Below the pieces are notes generated by a model that ran no database searches, was not told the origin of the DNA, and worked only from the letters and a program-made list of their open reading frames with translations. From contig NZ_LECZ01000027.1 in assembly GCF_001022965.1 (NCBI RefSeq), positions 248,001 to 312,000 on the forward strand: a stretch of DNA of 64,000 nucleotides, read 5' to 3'. A program made the translations under genes and the position numbers. Positions 44,971 to 52,229 of this stretch are shown here, in pieces (within the stretch, counting starts at the first letter, position 1; every line of letters starts with the position of its first letter). This stretch comes from Enterobacter genomosp. O. GTDB taxonomy: Bacteria > Pseudomonadota > Gammaproteobacteria > Enterobacterales > Enterobacteriaceae.

Positions 44971-45855
44971 ATGGCGATGGAAACACAAGACATTATTAAG
45001 CGCTCCGCGACCAACCCGATTACCCCCGCGCCTCGTGCGCGGGATTACAAGGCAGAAGTCGCCAAGCTGATCGATGTCTCCTCCTGCGTAGGCTGCAAAG
45101 CCTGCCAGGTGGCCTGCTCGGAGTGGAACGACATCCGTGACGAGGTGGGGCACTGCGTTGGGGTTTACGACAACCCGGCGGATCTGAGCGCCAAGTCCTG
45201 GACGGTGATGCGCTTTAGCGAAACCGAGCAGAACGGCAGGCTGGAGTGGCTGATCCGCAAAGACGGCTGCATGCACTGTGAAGATCCTGGCTGCCTGAAG
45301 GCGTGCCCGTCTGCCGGGGCGATTATTCAGTACGCCAACGGGATCGTCGATTTCCAGCAGGACAACTGCATCGGCTGCGGCTACTGCATCGCGGGCTGTC
45401 CGTTTAATATCCCGCGCCTCAATAAAGAGGATAACCGGGTATATAAATGCACCCTGTGCGTCGATCGCGTCAGCGTCGGCCAGGAGCCTGCCTGCGTGAA
45501 GACCTGTCCAACCGGCGCCATTCACTTTGGCACCAAAAAAGAGATGCTGGATGTGGCGCAGGCGCGGGTGGATAAGCTGAAAGCGCGCGGCTATGAGAAT
45601 GCGGGCATCTATAACCCGCAGGGCGTGGGCGGCACGCACGTCATGTATGTGTTGCACCACAACGACCAGCCAGAGCTGTACCACAACCTGCCGAAGGATC
45701 CGGCGATCGATACCTCGATCAACCTGTGGAAAGGGGCGCTGAAACCGCTCTCTGCGGCGGGCTTTATCGCCACCTTTGCGGGGCTGATTTATCACTATAT
45801 CGGTATTGGGCCAAACAAAGAGGTGGATGACGATGAGGAGGAGCATCATGAGTAA
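44971..45855 (+). CDS. fdnH: Formate dehydrogenase N beta subunit FdnH
   Basis: FdnH carries four [4Fe-4S] clusters from FdnG to the cytochrome FdnI and is anchored by one C-terminal transmembrane helix ([19 protein letters not shown]). The 294 residues equal the E. coli protein. Four cysteine groups are seen: [41 protein letters not shown] and CTLCVDRV followed by CVKTCP. It overlaps fdnI by eight bases, so the membrane subunit is translationally coupled to it. Confidence 0.97.
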   Translation: MAMETQDIIKRSATNPITPAPRARDYKAEVAKLIDVSSCVGCKACQVACSEWNDIRDEVGHCVGVYDNPADLSAKSWTVMRFSETEQNGRLEWLIRKDGCMHCEDPGCLKACPSAGAIIQYANGIVDFQQDNCIGCGYCIAGCPFNIPRLNKEDNRVYKCTLCVDRVSVGQEPACVKTCPTGAIHFGTKKEMLDVAQARVDKLKARGYENAGIYNPQGVGGTHVMYVLHHNDQPELYHNLPKDPAIDTSINLWKGALKPLSAAGFIATFAGLIYHYIGIGPNKEVDDDEEEHHE

Positions 45856-46504
45856 GTCGAAGATGATAGTGCGTACAAAGTTCGTCGACCGCGCCTGTCA
45901 CTGGACGGTCGTGATCTGCTTCTTCCTGGTGGCGGTGTCGGGGATATCGTTTTTCTTCCCGACGCTGCAGTGGCTGACCGAAACCTTCGGCACCCCGCAG
46001 ATGGGGCGCATTCTGCACCCGTTCTTCGGCGTACTGATTTTCGTGGTGCTGATGTTTATGTTCGTGCGCTTCGTTCATCACAACATCCCGGACAAGCAGG
46101 ATATCCCATGGGTGAAAGGGATCGTCGAAGTCCTGAAGGGTAACGAGCATAAAGTCGCGAAGGTGGGCAAATACAACGCCGGGCAGAAAATGATGTTCTG
46201 GACCATCATGAGCATGATTTTTGTGCTGCTGGTGACCGGGGTGATTATCTGGCGACCGTATTTCGCGCACTATTTCCCGATCCAGGCGGTGCGCTACGCG
46301 CTGCTGATTCATGCAACTTCGGCCATCATCCTGATTCATGCCATCCTGATCCATATGTATATGGCATTCTGGGTGAAAGGATCGATTAAAGGAATGATTG
46401 AAGGGAAGGTGAGCCGTCGCTGGGCGCAGAAACATCACCCGCGCTGGTACCGTGATGTGGAACGGCTGGAAGCGAAAAGGGAAAGTACGGAAGGAATAAA
46501 GTGA
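45848..46504 (+). CDS. fdnI: Formate dehydrogenase N gamma subunit FdnI (cytochrome b556)
   Basis: FdnI binds two b haems in the inner membrane and reduces menaquinone. From ATG 45848 it has 218 residues (E. coli 217) with four membrane helices. [18 protein letters not shown] holds the first haem histidine, and [24 protein letters not shown] holds the histidine-rich haem/quinone region. A longer in-frame start at 45806 lies inside fdnH and would be wrong. A REP-like palindrome follows, then the accessory ccdAB block; yddM, which follows in E. coli, is absent. Confidence 0.96.
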   Translation: MSKSKMIVRTKFVDRACHWTVVICFFLVAVSGISFFFPTLQWLTETFGTPQMGRILHPFFGVLIFVVLMFMFVRFVHHNIPDKQDIPWVKGIVEVLKGNEHKVAKVGKYNAGQKMMFWTIMSMIFVLLVTGVIIWRPYFAHYFPIQAVRYALLIHATSAIILIHAILIHMYMAFWVKGSIKGMIEGKVSRRWAQKHHPRWYRDVERLEAKRESTEGIK

Positions 46505-46509
46505 GCTCT

Positions 46510-46554
46510 GCGCCGTCGGCTTTGCCCGGCGGCGCTGCGCTTGCGCGGGCCTAC
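46510..46554. repeat. REP-like palindrome between fdnI and ccdB
   Basis: A GC-rich imperfect palindrome with CCGTCGG..TTGCCCGGCGG and CGGGCCTACG ends shows the same REP vocabulary as the copies at 18.5 and 59.2 kb. It lies between convergent fdnI and ccdB, where the synteny with E. coli breaks. Confidence 0.65.
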
Positions 46555-46555
46555 G

Positions 46556-46879
46556 TTATGTATTGGTTACCAACGCATCTATCGCCGCAATCACAGTACT
46601 TCTCGCGCTGCGAAGATTGCATACATAATTTTTATTATTCAGTTTCTTTTTCTCCACGTGTGTTATGCCAGCGGTATTAAGGAAATATCGCTCAAAATCA
46701 ATATTCACCAGTGGCATCGCGGCGTGGATATGCCCACGTAAATAGCTATGGTAACTTAATGGAAGAATCAGTCTTGTTGATAAGTCATCATAATAGTCAT
46801 GTTGAATTATCATAAAGTAAGGCTGGTAGTCGCGTGTTCTCTCTGAAAGATTACGGTAAACGTCAAACTGAAAGCACAT
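46556..46879 (-). CDS. ccdB: CcdB-family gyrase-poison toxin
   Basis: CcdB traps DNA gyrase in the cleaved-complex state. The 107-residue protein follows the CcdB layout: QFDVYRNLSERTRDYQPYFM at the start, STRLILPLSYHSYL in the middle, MPLVNIDFERYFLNTAGIT, and a C-terminal helix STVIAAIDALVTN where plasmid CcdB has its gyrase-contacting end. It resembles the chromosomal ccdO157 type more than the F-plasmid type. GGAGGG lies 7 bases before its ATG and the ATG overlaps the ccdA stop by one base (TAATG), the standard order of antitoxin before toxin. Confidence 0.87.
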   Translation of the reverse strand: MCFQFDVYRNLSERTRDYQPYFMIIQHDYYDDLSTRLILPLSYHSYLRGHIHAAMPLVNIDFERYFLNTAGITHVEKKKLNNKNYVCNLRSARSTVIAAIDALVTNT

Positions 46880-47067
46880 TAAATCCCTCCAAAGAAAGGA
46901 TCGTCTGATAATAATCCCGCTTTAGCCGTAAATTCATTCATGGCTCTTATGAACTCCTTATCTTGCTGTTGCTGTCGTCTCCGCGTCTCTTGTGTCTGGG
47001 CTGGACGGGAGACTCCGCCCGCTACACGTTCTCTTTTGCCATAGTCTTTGCTTCGGTTTGGTTTCAT
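46879..47067 (-). CDS. ccdA: CcdA-family antitoxin
   Basis: The 62-residue antitoxin starts at ATG 47067 behind AAGGAGATAAAA; longer in-frame starts to 47100 lack a comparable site. The N-terminus is basic (MKPNRSKDYGKRERVAGG) and would be the ribbon-helix-helix DNA-binding half that represses the operon. The C-terminal part (DKEFIRAMNEFTAKAGLLSDDPFFGG) fits the disordered tail that neutralises CcdB. It directly precedes and overlaps ccdB. AT-rich composition and spelling of this pair differ from the GC-rich neighbours, suggesting horizontal entry. Confidence 0.82.
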   Translation of the reverse strand: MKPNRSKDYGKRERVAGGVSRPAQTQETRRRQQQQDKEFIRAMNEFTAKAGLLSDDPFFGGI

Positions 47068-47169
47068 TTTTATCTCCTTTGTTGGTGCGGTCATTATCAA
47101 CCGCAGCCAACAAAAAACAATACCGTTTCCCCTGGTAATCTACATTCTGCGAGCCACCTTCTAGTAATA

Positions 47170-48012
47170 TTAAAACCTCTCTGAAATATACCGGAACGGG
47201 TATTTCGTTGGCTTCACCTTACCTATTTTACGCTTCGGTAAATCGACCTTTTCAACGTGCAGTTCTTTATACGGAATCTGCGAAAGCAGGTGCGAAATAA
47301 TATTCAGGCGCACGCGCTTTTTATCTTCTGAACGCGCCACAAACCACGGTGCCCAGGCGGTATCGGTGGCTTCAAACATGGCGTCGCGGGCGCGGGTATA
47401 CTCGTCCCACAGGTTAAAGGATTTAATATCCATCGGTGAAAGCTTCCAGATTTTACGACCATCGTTAATACGGTCGCGCAGGCGGCGCTCCTGCTCTTTA
47501 GGCGTCACCTCCAGCCAGTACTTCAGCAGGATGATGCCGGCATCGACCATCGCTTTTTCCATGACCGGCGTGCCGTCCAAAAATTTCTCAACCTGTTCCT
47601 CAGTACAGAACCCCATCACCCGTTCCACGCCCGCGCGGTTGTACCAGCTGCGATCGAAAATCACGATCTCGCCTGCCGAAGGCAGATGCGGTACGTAGCG
47701 CTGAAAGTAGAGCTGGCTTTTTTCTTTATCCGTCGGGGCAGGGAGCGCAACAACGCGAAACACGCGGGGGCTGACGCGCTCGGTGATCGCTTTAATGATA
47801 CCGCCTTTGCCGGCACCGTCGCGTCCTTCAAAGACGATACACACCTTTAGTCCTTTGGCGACGACCCACTGCTGGAGCTTAACCAGTTCGACGTGCAGGC
47901 GGCGGAGCTCTTGTTCGTACTCTTTGGTCTTCAGCACGGGTTTAACCACGCTATCTGCGCTTGCTTTGTTCACGGTCACTGCTTTGGTTTTCTTCTGTTT
48001 TGCGTTTCCCAT
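47170..48012 (-). CDS. ppk2: Class I PPK2 polyphosphate kinase
   Basis: PPK2 enzymes phosphorylate nucleoside diphosphates (or monophosphates) with polyphosphate. From ATG 48012, behind GAGG, the product has 280 residues, a single PPK2 domain of the short class I type. Walker A is CIVFEGRDGAGKGGIIKAI, the Walker B/lid region is VIFDRSWYNRAGVERVMGF, and KYWLEVTPKEQERRLRDR is a further family stretch. The N-terminal 30 residues are lysine-rich. It is transcribed away from qnr across about 180 bases and does not belong to an obvious operon; the E. coli K-12 locus has no such gene. Confidence 0.9.
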   Translation of the reverse strand: MGNAKQKKTKAVTVNKASADSVVKPVLKTKEYEQELRRLHVELVKLQQWVVAKGLKVCIVFEGRDGAGKGGIIKAITERVSPRVFRVVALPAPTDKEKSQLYFQRYVPHLPSAGEIVIFDRSWYNRAGVERVMGFCTEEQVEKFLDGTPVMEKAMVDAGIILLKYWLEVTPKEQERRLRDRINDGRKIWKLSPMDIKSFNLWDEYTRARDAMFEATDTAWAPWFVARSEDKKRVRLNIISHLLSQIPYKELHVEKVDLPKRKIGKVKPTKYPFRYISERF

Positions 48013-48164
48013 GATAATCCTCATCTCCGGATCGGGTGATGTGCTTAGAAGGAACTAACACTTTGAAGTGTAATGCTGGCCTGCAACCTCCGCGGGAATT
48101 TTTGACATGTGTGTCTGATAAGCGTGTTTCTCTTCATCAGGTAACGGGTTAGAATGGTTGAGGG

Positions 48165-48184
48165 TACTGTATGAATAAACAGGT
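48165..48184. promoter_or_regulatory. LexA (SOS) box overlapping the qnr leader
   Basis: CTGTATGAATAAACAG (48167-48182) carries CTGT and ACAG exactly eight bases apart, the core of the LexA consensus, with TA before it. It ends about 10 bases before the chosen qnr start. qnrB genes are known to be SOS-controlled through such a box, which also explains fluoroquinolone induction. Confidence 0.8.
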
Positions 48185-48191
48185 GGGTGTG

Positions 48192-48836
48192 ATGACATTG
48201 ATTATTGAGGGCGAAAAAATCGGTCGTACTCGTTTTACCGGCGAGAAAATAGAGAATGCAATTTTTCGTAACTGCGACTTTTCAGGCACGGATTTAACCA
48301 GCACGGAGTTTATTGGCTGTCAGTTCTATGACCGGGAAAGCCAGCAGGGCGGTAAGTTTACTCGGGCGCAGCTTAAAGATGCTATTTTCAAAAGCTGCGA
48401 TTTATCGATGGCGGATTTCAGGCATTCGAATGCATTAGGCATCGAAATCCGTGAATGCAGGGCGCAAGGGGCTGATTTTCGCGGAGCCAGTTTTATGAAC
48501 ATGATCACTACGCGTACCTGGTTTTGCAGTGCTTACATAACAAAAAGCAACCTGAGCTATGCCAATTTTTCGAAGGTGGTTCTGGAAAAATGCGAGTTGT
48601 GGGAAAACCGCTGGAACGGTGCGCAAATACTCGGTGCCACCTTCAGCGGCTCGGATCTGTCGGGGGGCGAGTTCTCCTCTTTTGACTGGCGAGCAGCCAA
48701 TTTTACCCACTGCGATCTGACCAACTCAGAACTGGGTGAACTGGACGTGCGCGGTATTGATTTACAGGGTGTCAAACTGGACAGCTATCAGATTGCCCAG
48801 CTGATGGAGCGGCTTGGCATCGTGGTTTTGGGCTAG
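48192..48836 (+). CDS. qnrE: Quinolone-resistance pentapeptide-repeat protein, Qnr (QnrE/QnrB type)
   Basis: Qnr proteins mimic DNA with a right-handed quadrilateral helix and protect gyrase and topoisomerase IV from quinolones. From ATG 48192 (AGGTGG upstream) it has 214 residues, as in QnrB. The repeats read as A/C-D/N-L/F pentads throughout, e.g. NCDFSGTDL and CDLSMADFR, and the stretches ASFMNMITTRTWFCSAYI and SGSDLSGGEFSSFDWRAAN are shared with QnrB. The in-frame ATG at 48171 lies inside the LexA box and is rejected. Immediately downstream come araJ and a CMD/alkylhydroperoxidase gene, the order reported on plasmids with qnrE1; this supports the QnrE label. No insertion sequence was seen nearby. 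Confidence 0.88.
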   Translation: MTLIIEGEKIGRTRFTGEKIENAIFRNCDFSGTDLTSTEFIGCQFYDRESQQGGKFTRAQLKDAIFKSCDLSMADFRHSNALGIEIRECRAQGADFRGASFMNMITTRTWFCSAYITKSNLSYANFSKVVLEKCELWENRWNGAQILGATFSGSDLSGGEFSSFDWRAANFTHCDLTNSELGELDVRGIDLQGVKLDSYQIAQLMERLGIVVLG

Positions 48837-48956
48837 CGGTATTCACAACCTTACCTGAATTAATGGATTAACCTGTCAGCCAGCTGATTTGAACTGGCTC
48901 ACCATACAAGATTATTCAATAATGCCCGTCGCGAGTGATTAACCAGTGGTTGAAGT

Positions 48957-50132
48957 ATGAAAAAGACAATTTTTTCGTTGGCGCTGAGCACCTTTGGCCT
49001 GGGAATGGCTGAATTTGGCATTATGGGAGTGTTAACCGAGCTGGCGCATGACACCGGCATTTCAATTCCCTCTGCCGGGAATATGATCTCGTTTTATGCC
49101 TTCGGGGTGGTGATTGGCGCGCCGATTATGGCGCTGTTTTCTGGCAAGCTCTCGTTAAAAACCACGCTGCTGTTTCTGGTGGCGATGTCCGCCGTCGGAA
49201 ACGCCCTGTTTACCTTTTCAACGTCCTATTTCTGGCTGGCGGCGGGGCGCTTAATTTCGGGATTCCCACACGGCGCGATTTTCGGCGTCGGGGCAATTAT
49301 CCTCTCGAAAATAGCGCCACCGGGGAAGGTGACGGTCGCGGTGGCCGGGATGATCGCTGGCATGACGGTGGCAAACCTGGTGGGCGTTCCGCTGGGCACA
49401 TGGCTTGGGCACCAGTTCAGCTGGCGCTATACCTTTTTCCTGATTGCCGTGTTCAATGCGCTGGTGATCCTTTCAGTGCTGCTCTGGGTGCCGGACATCC
49501 ATGACAAATCAGAAATTAAATTGACCGAGCAGTTCCACTTTCTGAAGAAACCAGAACCCTGGCTGATTTTTGCCGCCACGATGTTTGGCAACGCCGGCGT
49601 GTTCGCCTGGTTCAGCTTCGTTAAGCCGTTTATGGTCAACGTTTCCGGCTTCACTGAAGGCGTGATGACCATCATCATGATGCTGATGGGCCTTGGCATG
49701 GTGTTGGGCAATCTGCTGAGCGGTAAGCTCTCGGGTCGCTTTAGCCCGCTGCGCATTGCGGCCACCACCGACATGGTGATTGTCGCCTCGCTGCTGCTGC
49801 TTTTCGCCTTTGGCGAGCTGAAAACGGCCTCGCTGGTGATGGGCTTTATCTGCTGCGCAGGGCTGTTCGCGCTCTCTGCGCCGCTGCAAATCCTGCTTCT
49901 GCAAAATGCGAAGGGCGGTGAGATGCTGGGGGCCGCGGGCGGGCAGATGGCGTTTAATCTCGGCAGCGCGATCGGCGCGTACTTTGGCGGGATGATGATT
50001 ACCCTCGGCTTTAGCTGGAACTACGTCACGCTGCCTGCGGCGATACTCTCTTTCTCGGCCATGAGCGCGCTGCTGATCTACGGCTATCTGCGGGCCAGGC
50101 AGGCTCAGGCTAACGCTCGCGCGCTAGCCTGA
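48957..50132 (+). CDS. araJ: MFS transporter AraJ
   Basis: The 391-residue twelve-helix MFS protein is close to E. coli AraJ: LALSTFGLGMAEFGIMGVLTE at the start, GRLISGFPHGAIFGVGAI in the motif C region, and APLQILLLQNAKGGEMLGAAG with GGQMAFNLGSAIGAYFGG late in the protein. AraJ is arabinose-inducible in E. coli but its substrate is unknown; here no ara gene is near. It follows qnr by 120 bases and its stop is 5 bases from the convergent CMD-domain gene. Confidence 0.9.
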   Translation: MKKTIFSLALSTFGLGMAEFGIMGVLTELAHDTGISIPSAGNMISFYAFGVVIGAPIMALFSGKLSLKTTLLFLVAMSAVGNALFTFSTSYFWLAAGRLISGFPHGAIFGVGAIILSKIAPPGKVTVAVAGMIAGMTVANLVGVPLGTWLGHQFSWRYTFFLIAVFNALVILSVLLWVPDIHDKSEIKLTEQFHFLKKPEPWLIFAATMFGNAGVFAWFSFVKPFMVNVSGFTEGVMTIIMMLMGLGMVLGNLLSGKLSGRFSPLRIAATTDMVIVASLLLLFAFGELKTASLVMGFICCAGLFALSAPLQILLLQNAKGGEMLGAAGGQMAFNLGSAIGAYFGGMMITLGFSWNYVTLPAAILSFSAMSALLIYGYLRARQAQANARALA

Positions 50133-50137
50133 TCGGT

Positions 50138-51229
50138 TCAGGCAAGCCAGGGCTCGCCCAGGGTCAGCATCAGGCGGTTGGCCCAGGCGAAGAACGCCGC
50201 GGACTGCACCAGGTCAAGCTGCGCTAAGGTATCCAGCCCCTCTTTTTCCAGCGCGGCAAGGTGCAGCGGCGTGGCGGCAGGCGGCGTAACCGACAGCGCT
50301 GCCGCAAAGTTAATTTCCGCCTGCCAGCGCGCAGACTGCCCCTCGCTCAGGGATTGCCCCGGACGCACTGCCAGAAGCGCCTCTACCGCGCCGTCATCCT
50401 TTGACAGCTGGCTGGCTTTACGCGCATGGACAGATGCGCAGTAGATGCAGCCGTTGATTTTACTGGCGACCGTTGCGGCCAGCTCGCGCTCGGCGCGCGG
50501 CAGTCCCCCTGAAGTATAAAAAATCCCTTTATCGGTCAGCGTGCGCTGTTCAAGCACCGGCAGATTGCGCCCCAGCAGGCGGAAATAGTCGGAATCGGTA
50601 TGACCAAATTTCGCCAGTATGGCAACCTCATCGTCGCGGAAATCTGCCAGCGGTTTAGCGGCTAGCCACGGCTCCCAGCCCAGCTCCTGCTGGGTGAACG
50701 CGACGGGAGCCGCCTTCCCGGTGGCAGTGGTTGCGGTCGTGTGCCAGAGGCCCGCGGCCACCGGCGTATCGCTAGCGGCGACGGGCCTGTCGTTAAGCAG
50801 CCGCAGCCCGGCAATCAGTCGGCTCTGGAAGCTCACAAACGCGATGAGCTGCGCCAGGGTAACGATACTTTCCTTGCTCCATCCCGCCTGGGTCAATGCC
50901 TTTAACGCGGTCGGCGTGGCTTCAACGGGCGAGAACGTCAGCAGGCGCGCGAAGTTCAGCGCCGGGGTCAGGCGTTCTGAGGTGGGGTCGGCCAGGCCAA
51001 ACCCCGCGTAGTGCGCGGCCAGCGCCTCCGCGCTGTGCCATCTGGCCACTTTCGCGGCCACGGCGAAACGCTCGTCGAGTGCAAAATCATCATCCTGCTG
51101 GCTGAAGAGGATTTCGTAGCTGCCCTGCGCGTGGCGCGTGGCGGCATCCCGCGTGGCGCGCGCCTCTGCCAGAGGGGAACCGGGTTTAATTTCCGCCAGC
51201 TCGGCGAGAATGTCCTGACTTAATGACAT
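50138..51229 (-). CDS. CMD-domain (alkylhydroperoxidase AhpD-like) protein
   Basis: From ATG 51229 (AGGAG) the protein has 363 residues with two carboxymuconolactone-decarboxylase-type halves. The AhpD signature CIYCASVHARKAS (CxxC with the downstream His) sits at about 260, and the first half lacks the CxxC. AhpD proteins reduce peroxides by a thiol relay. It is the last gene of a six-gene operon with the luciferase-like monooxygenase and a peptide-type ABC transporter; a peroxidase partner for an FMN monooxygenase would be sensible. On plasmid qnrE1 segments a gene called ahp follows araJ, and this is probably its chromosomal counterpart. Confidence 0.82.
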   Translation of the reverse strand: MSLSQDILAELAEIKPGSPLAEARATRDAATRHAQGSYEILFSQQDDDFALDERFAVAAKVARWHSAEALAAHYAGFGLADPTSERLTPALNFARLLTFSPVEATPTALKALTQAGWSKESIVTLAQLIAFVSFQSRLIAGLRLLNDRPVAASDTPVAAGLWHTTATTATGKAAPVAFTQQELGWEPWLAAKPLADFRDDEVAILAKFGHTDSDYFRLLGRNLPVLEQRTLTDKGIFYTSGGLPRAERELAATVASKINGCIYCASVHARKASQLSKDDGAVEALLAVRPGQSLSEGQSARWQAEINFAAALSVTPPAATPLHLAALEKEGLDTLAQLDLVQSAAFFAWANRLMLTLGEPWLA

Positions 51230-51239
51230 AGGTGTCTCC

Positions 51240-52229
51240 TCAAAGTATGTGGGGGGCGATGTGTTCAGCAATCAGCTCAATGGAGCGCAGCGTGTCGCGG
51301 TGCGAGGGTTCGACCGAATGGACCTGGAACGAGATATCCGTGGCGCGCCTGAGAATGGAATCAGCGTGCAGTGAACGCAGTACCGTCTCGGGTGAACCGA
51401 TATGGGCGTCAAACTGACGGCGATAATCGGTGACGGTGTCACCTTTAACCGCGTGTCCGGCAGCGCGATGCTGTTGCGCCTGTTTCGTCAGGCCCGGCGT
51501 TGCCACCTTCAGCGCATAGTCATCGCTGTCGGCGACGAACGCGGTACGGGAGGCAAGAATGCGCGGTGCGATGCCCGCCGGCAGCGCCTCAAGGTAGGCA
51601 TCCACAATCGGGTTCTGGATTTCATCGAGCGTGAGATCCGGCCGGTCCGCCGGGCGCGGCTGCGTGCGCGAGAGCATTAAGCCGTGTCCGGCCTGTGCGG
51701 CACGCACTGCGCCGTCTACGGAGAAGGTGGCAATCCAGATGCGGTCCGCCAGCTGTGGTGCCGGAGGGTATAAATGGTTATCCGGGTGGGCGAGGGAATC
51801 GCCGCGCCAGGCGCTCTGGAGCACGTGAAGGTTCTCGGCAAACGCGCTCGCGCGCGCTTCAAACGTCAGGCCGAACGGCAGGAATGAGGTGGGCGTGCCG
51901 CCTGACCCCAGCCCGACTTCAAGACGTCCATCGGCGAGTAAATCAAGCACCGCGGCATCTTCCGCCACGCGCAGCGGGTTTTCCATCGGCAGGGTGATGA
52001 TAGCCGTGCCCAGGCGGATGGTTTCGGTATGCGCGGCCACGTGCGCCAGGAACAGCAGCGGCGACGGCAGCCCGCCTTCGCTTTCATGGAAGTGGTGCTG
52101 CGCAATCCAGGCGCTGTCGAAACCGTGGCGTTCAGCGTGGCGGATCTGTTCTGTTGCCAGACGATAGCGCTCCTTCGGCGCGGCGTCGTCAAGCAGGCGG
52201 GTGAAAAACCCCAGGCGTTTTCGCGTCAT
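51240..52229 (-). CDS. FMN-dependent luciferase-like monooxygenase (KPN_01858 type)
   Basis: The 329-residue protein is a luciferase-like (LLM) TIM-barrel flavin monooxygenase. RKRLGFFTRLLDD, GFDSAWIAQHHFHESEGGLPS, LGTAIITLPMENPLRVAEDAA and GRLEVGLGSGGTPTSFLPFG are typical, the last being the FMN-phosphate region. I recognise the cluster as the KPN_01858 family, named after Klebsiella and found with this ABC transporter and CMD protein; its reaction is not established to my knowledge. Candidates are cleavage of a sulfur- or nitrogen-containing organic compound. It overlaps the ATPase gene by four bases. Confidence 0.85.
   Translation of the reverse strand: MTRKRLGFFTRLLDDAAPKERYRLATEQIRHAERHGFDSAWIAQHHFHESEGGLPSPLLFLAHVAAHTETIRLGTAIITLPMENPLRVAEDAAVLDLLADGRLEVGLGSGGTPTSFLPFGLTFEARASAFAENLHVLQSAWRGDSLAHPDNHLYPPAPQLADRIWIATFSVDGAVRAAQAGHGLMLSRTQPRPADRPDLTLDEIQNPIVDAYLEALPAGIAPRILASRTAFVADSDDYALKVATPGLTKQAQQHRAAGHAVKGDTVTDYRRQFDAHIGSPETVLRSLHADSILRRATDISFQVHSVEPSHRDTLRSIELIAEHIAPHIL

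Noticed and set aside
48171-48191. Earlier ATG for the Qnr protein
   Set aside because: It lies inside the LexA box and would add seven residues not found at the usual Qnr start; 48192 has a ribosome-binding site.
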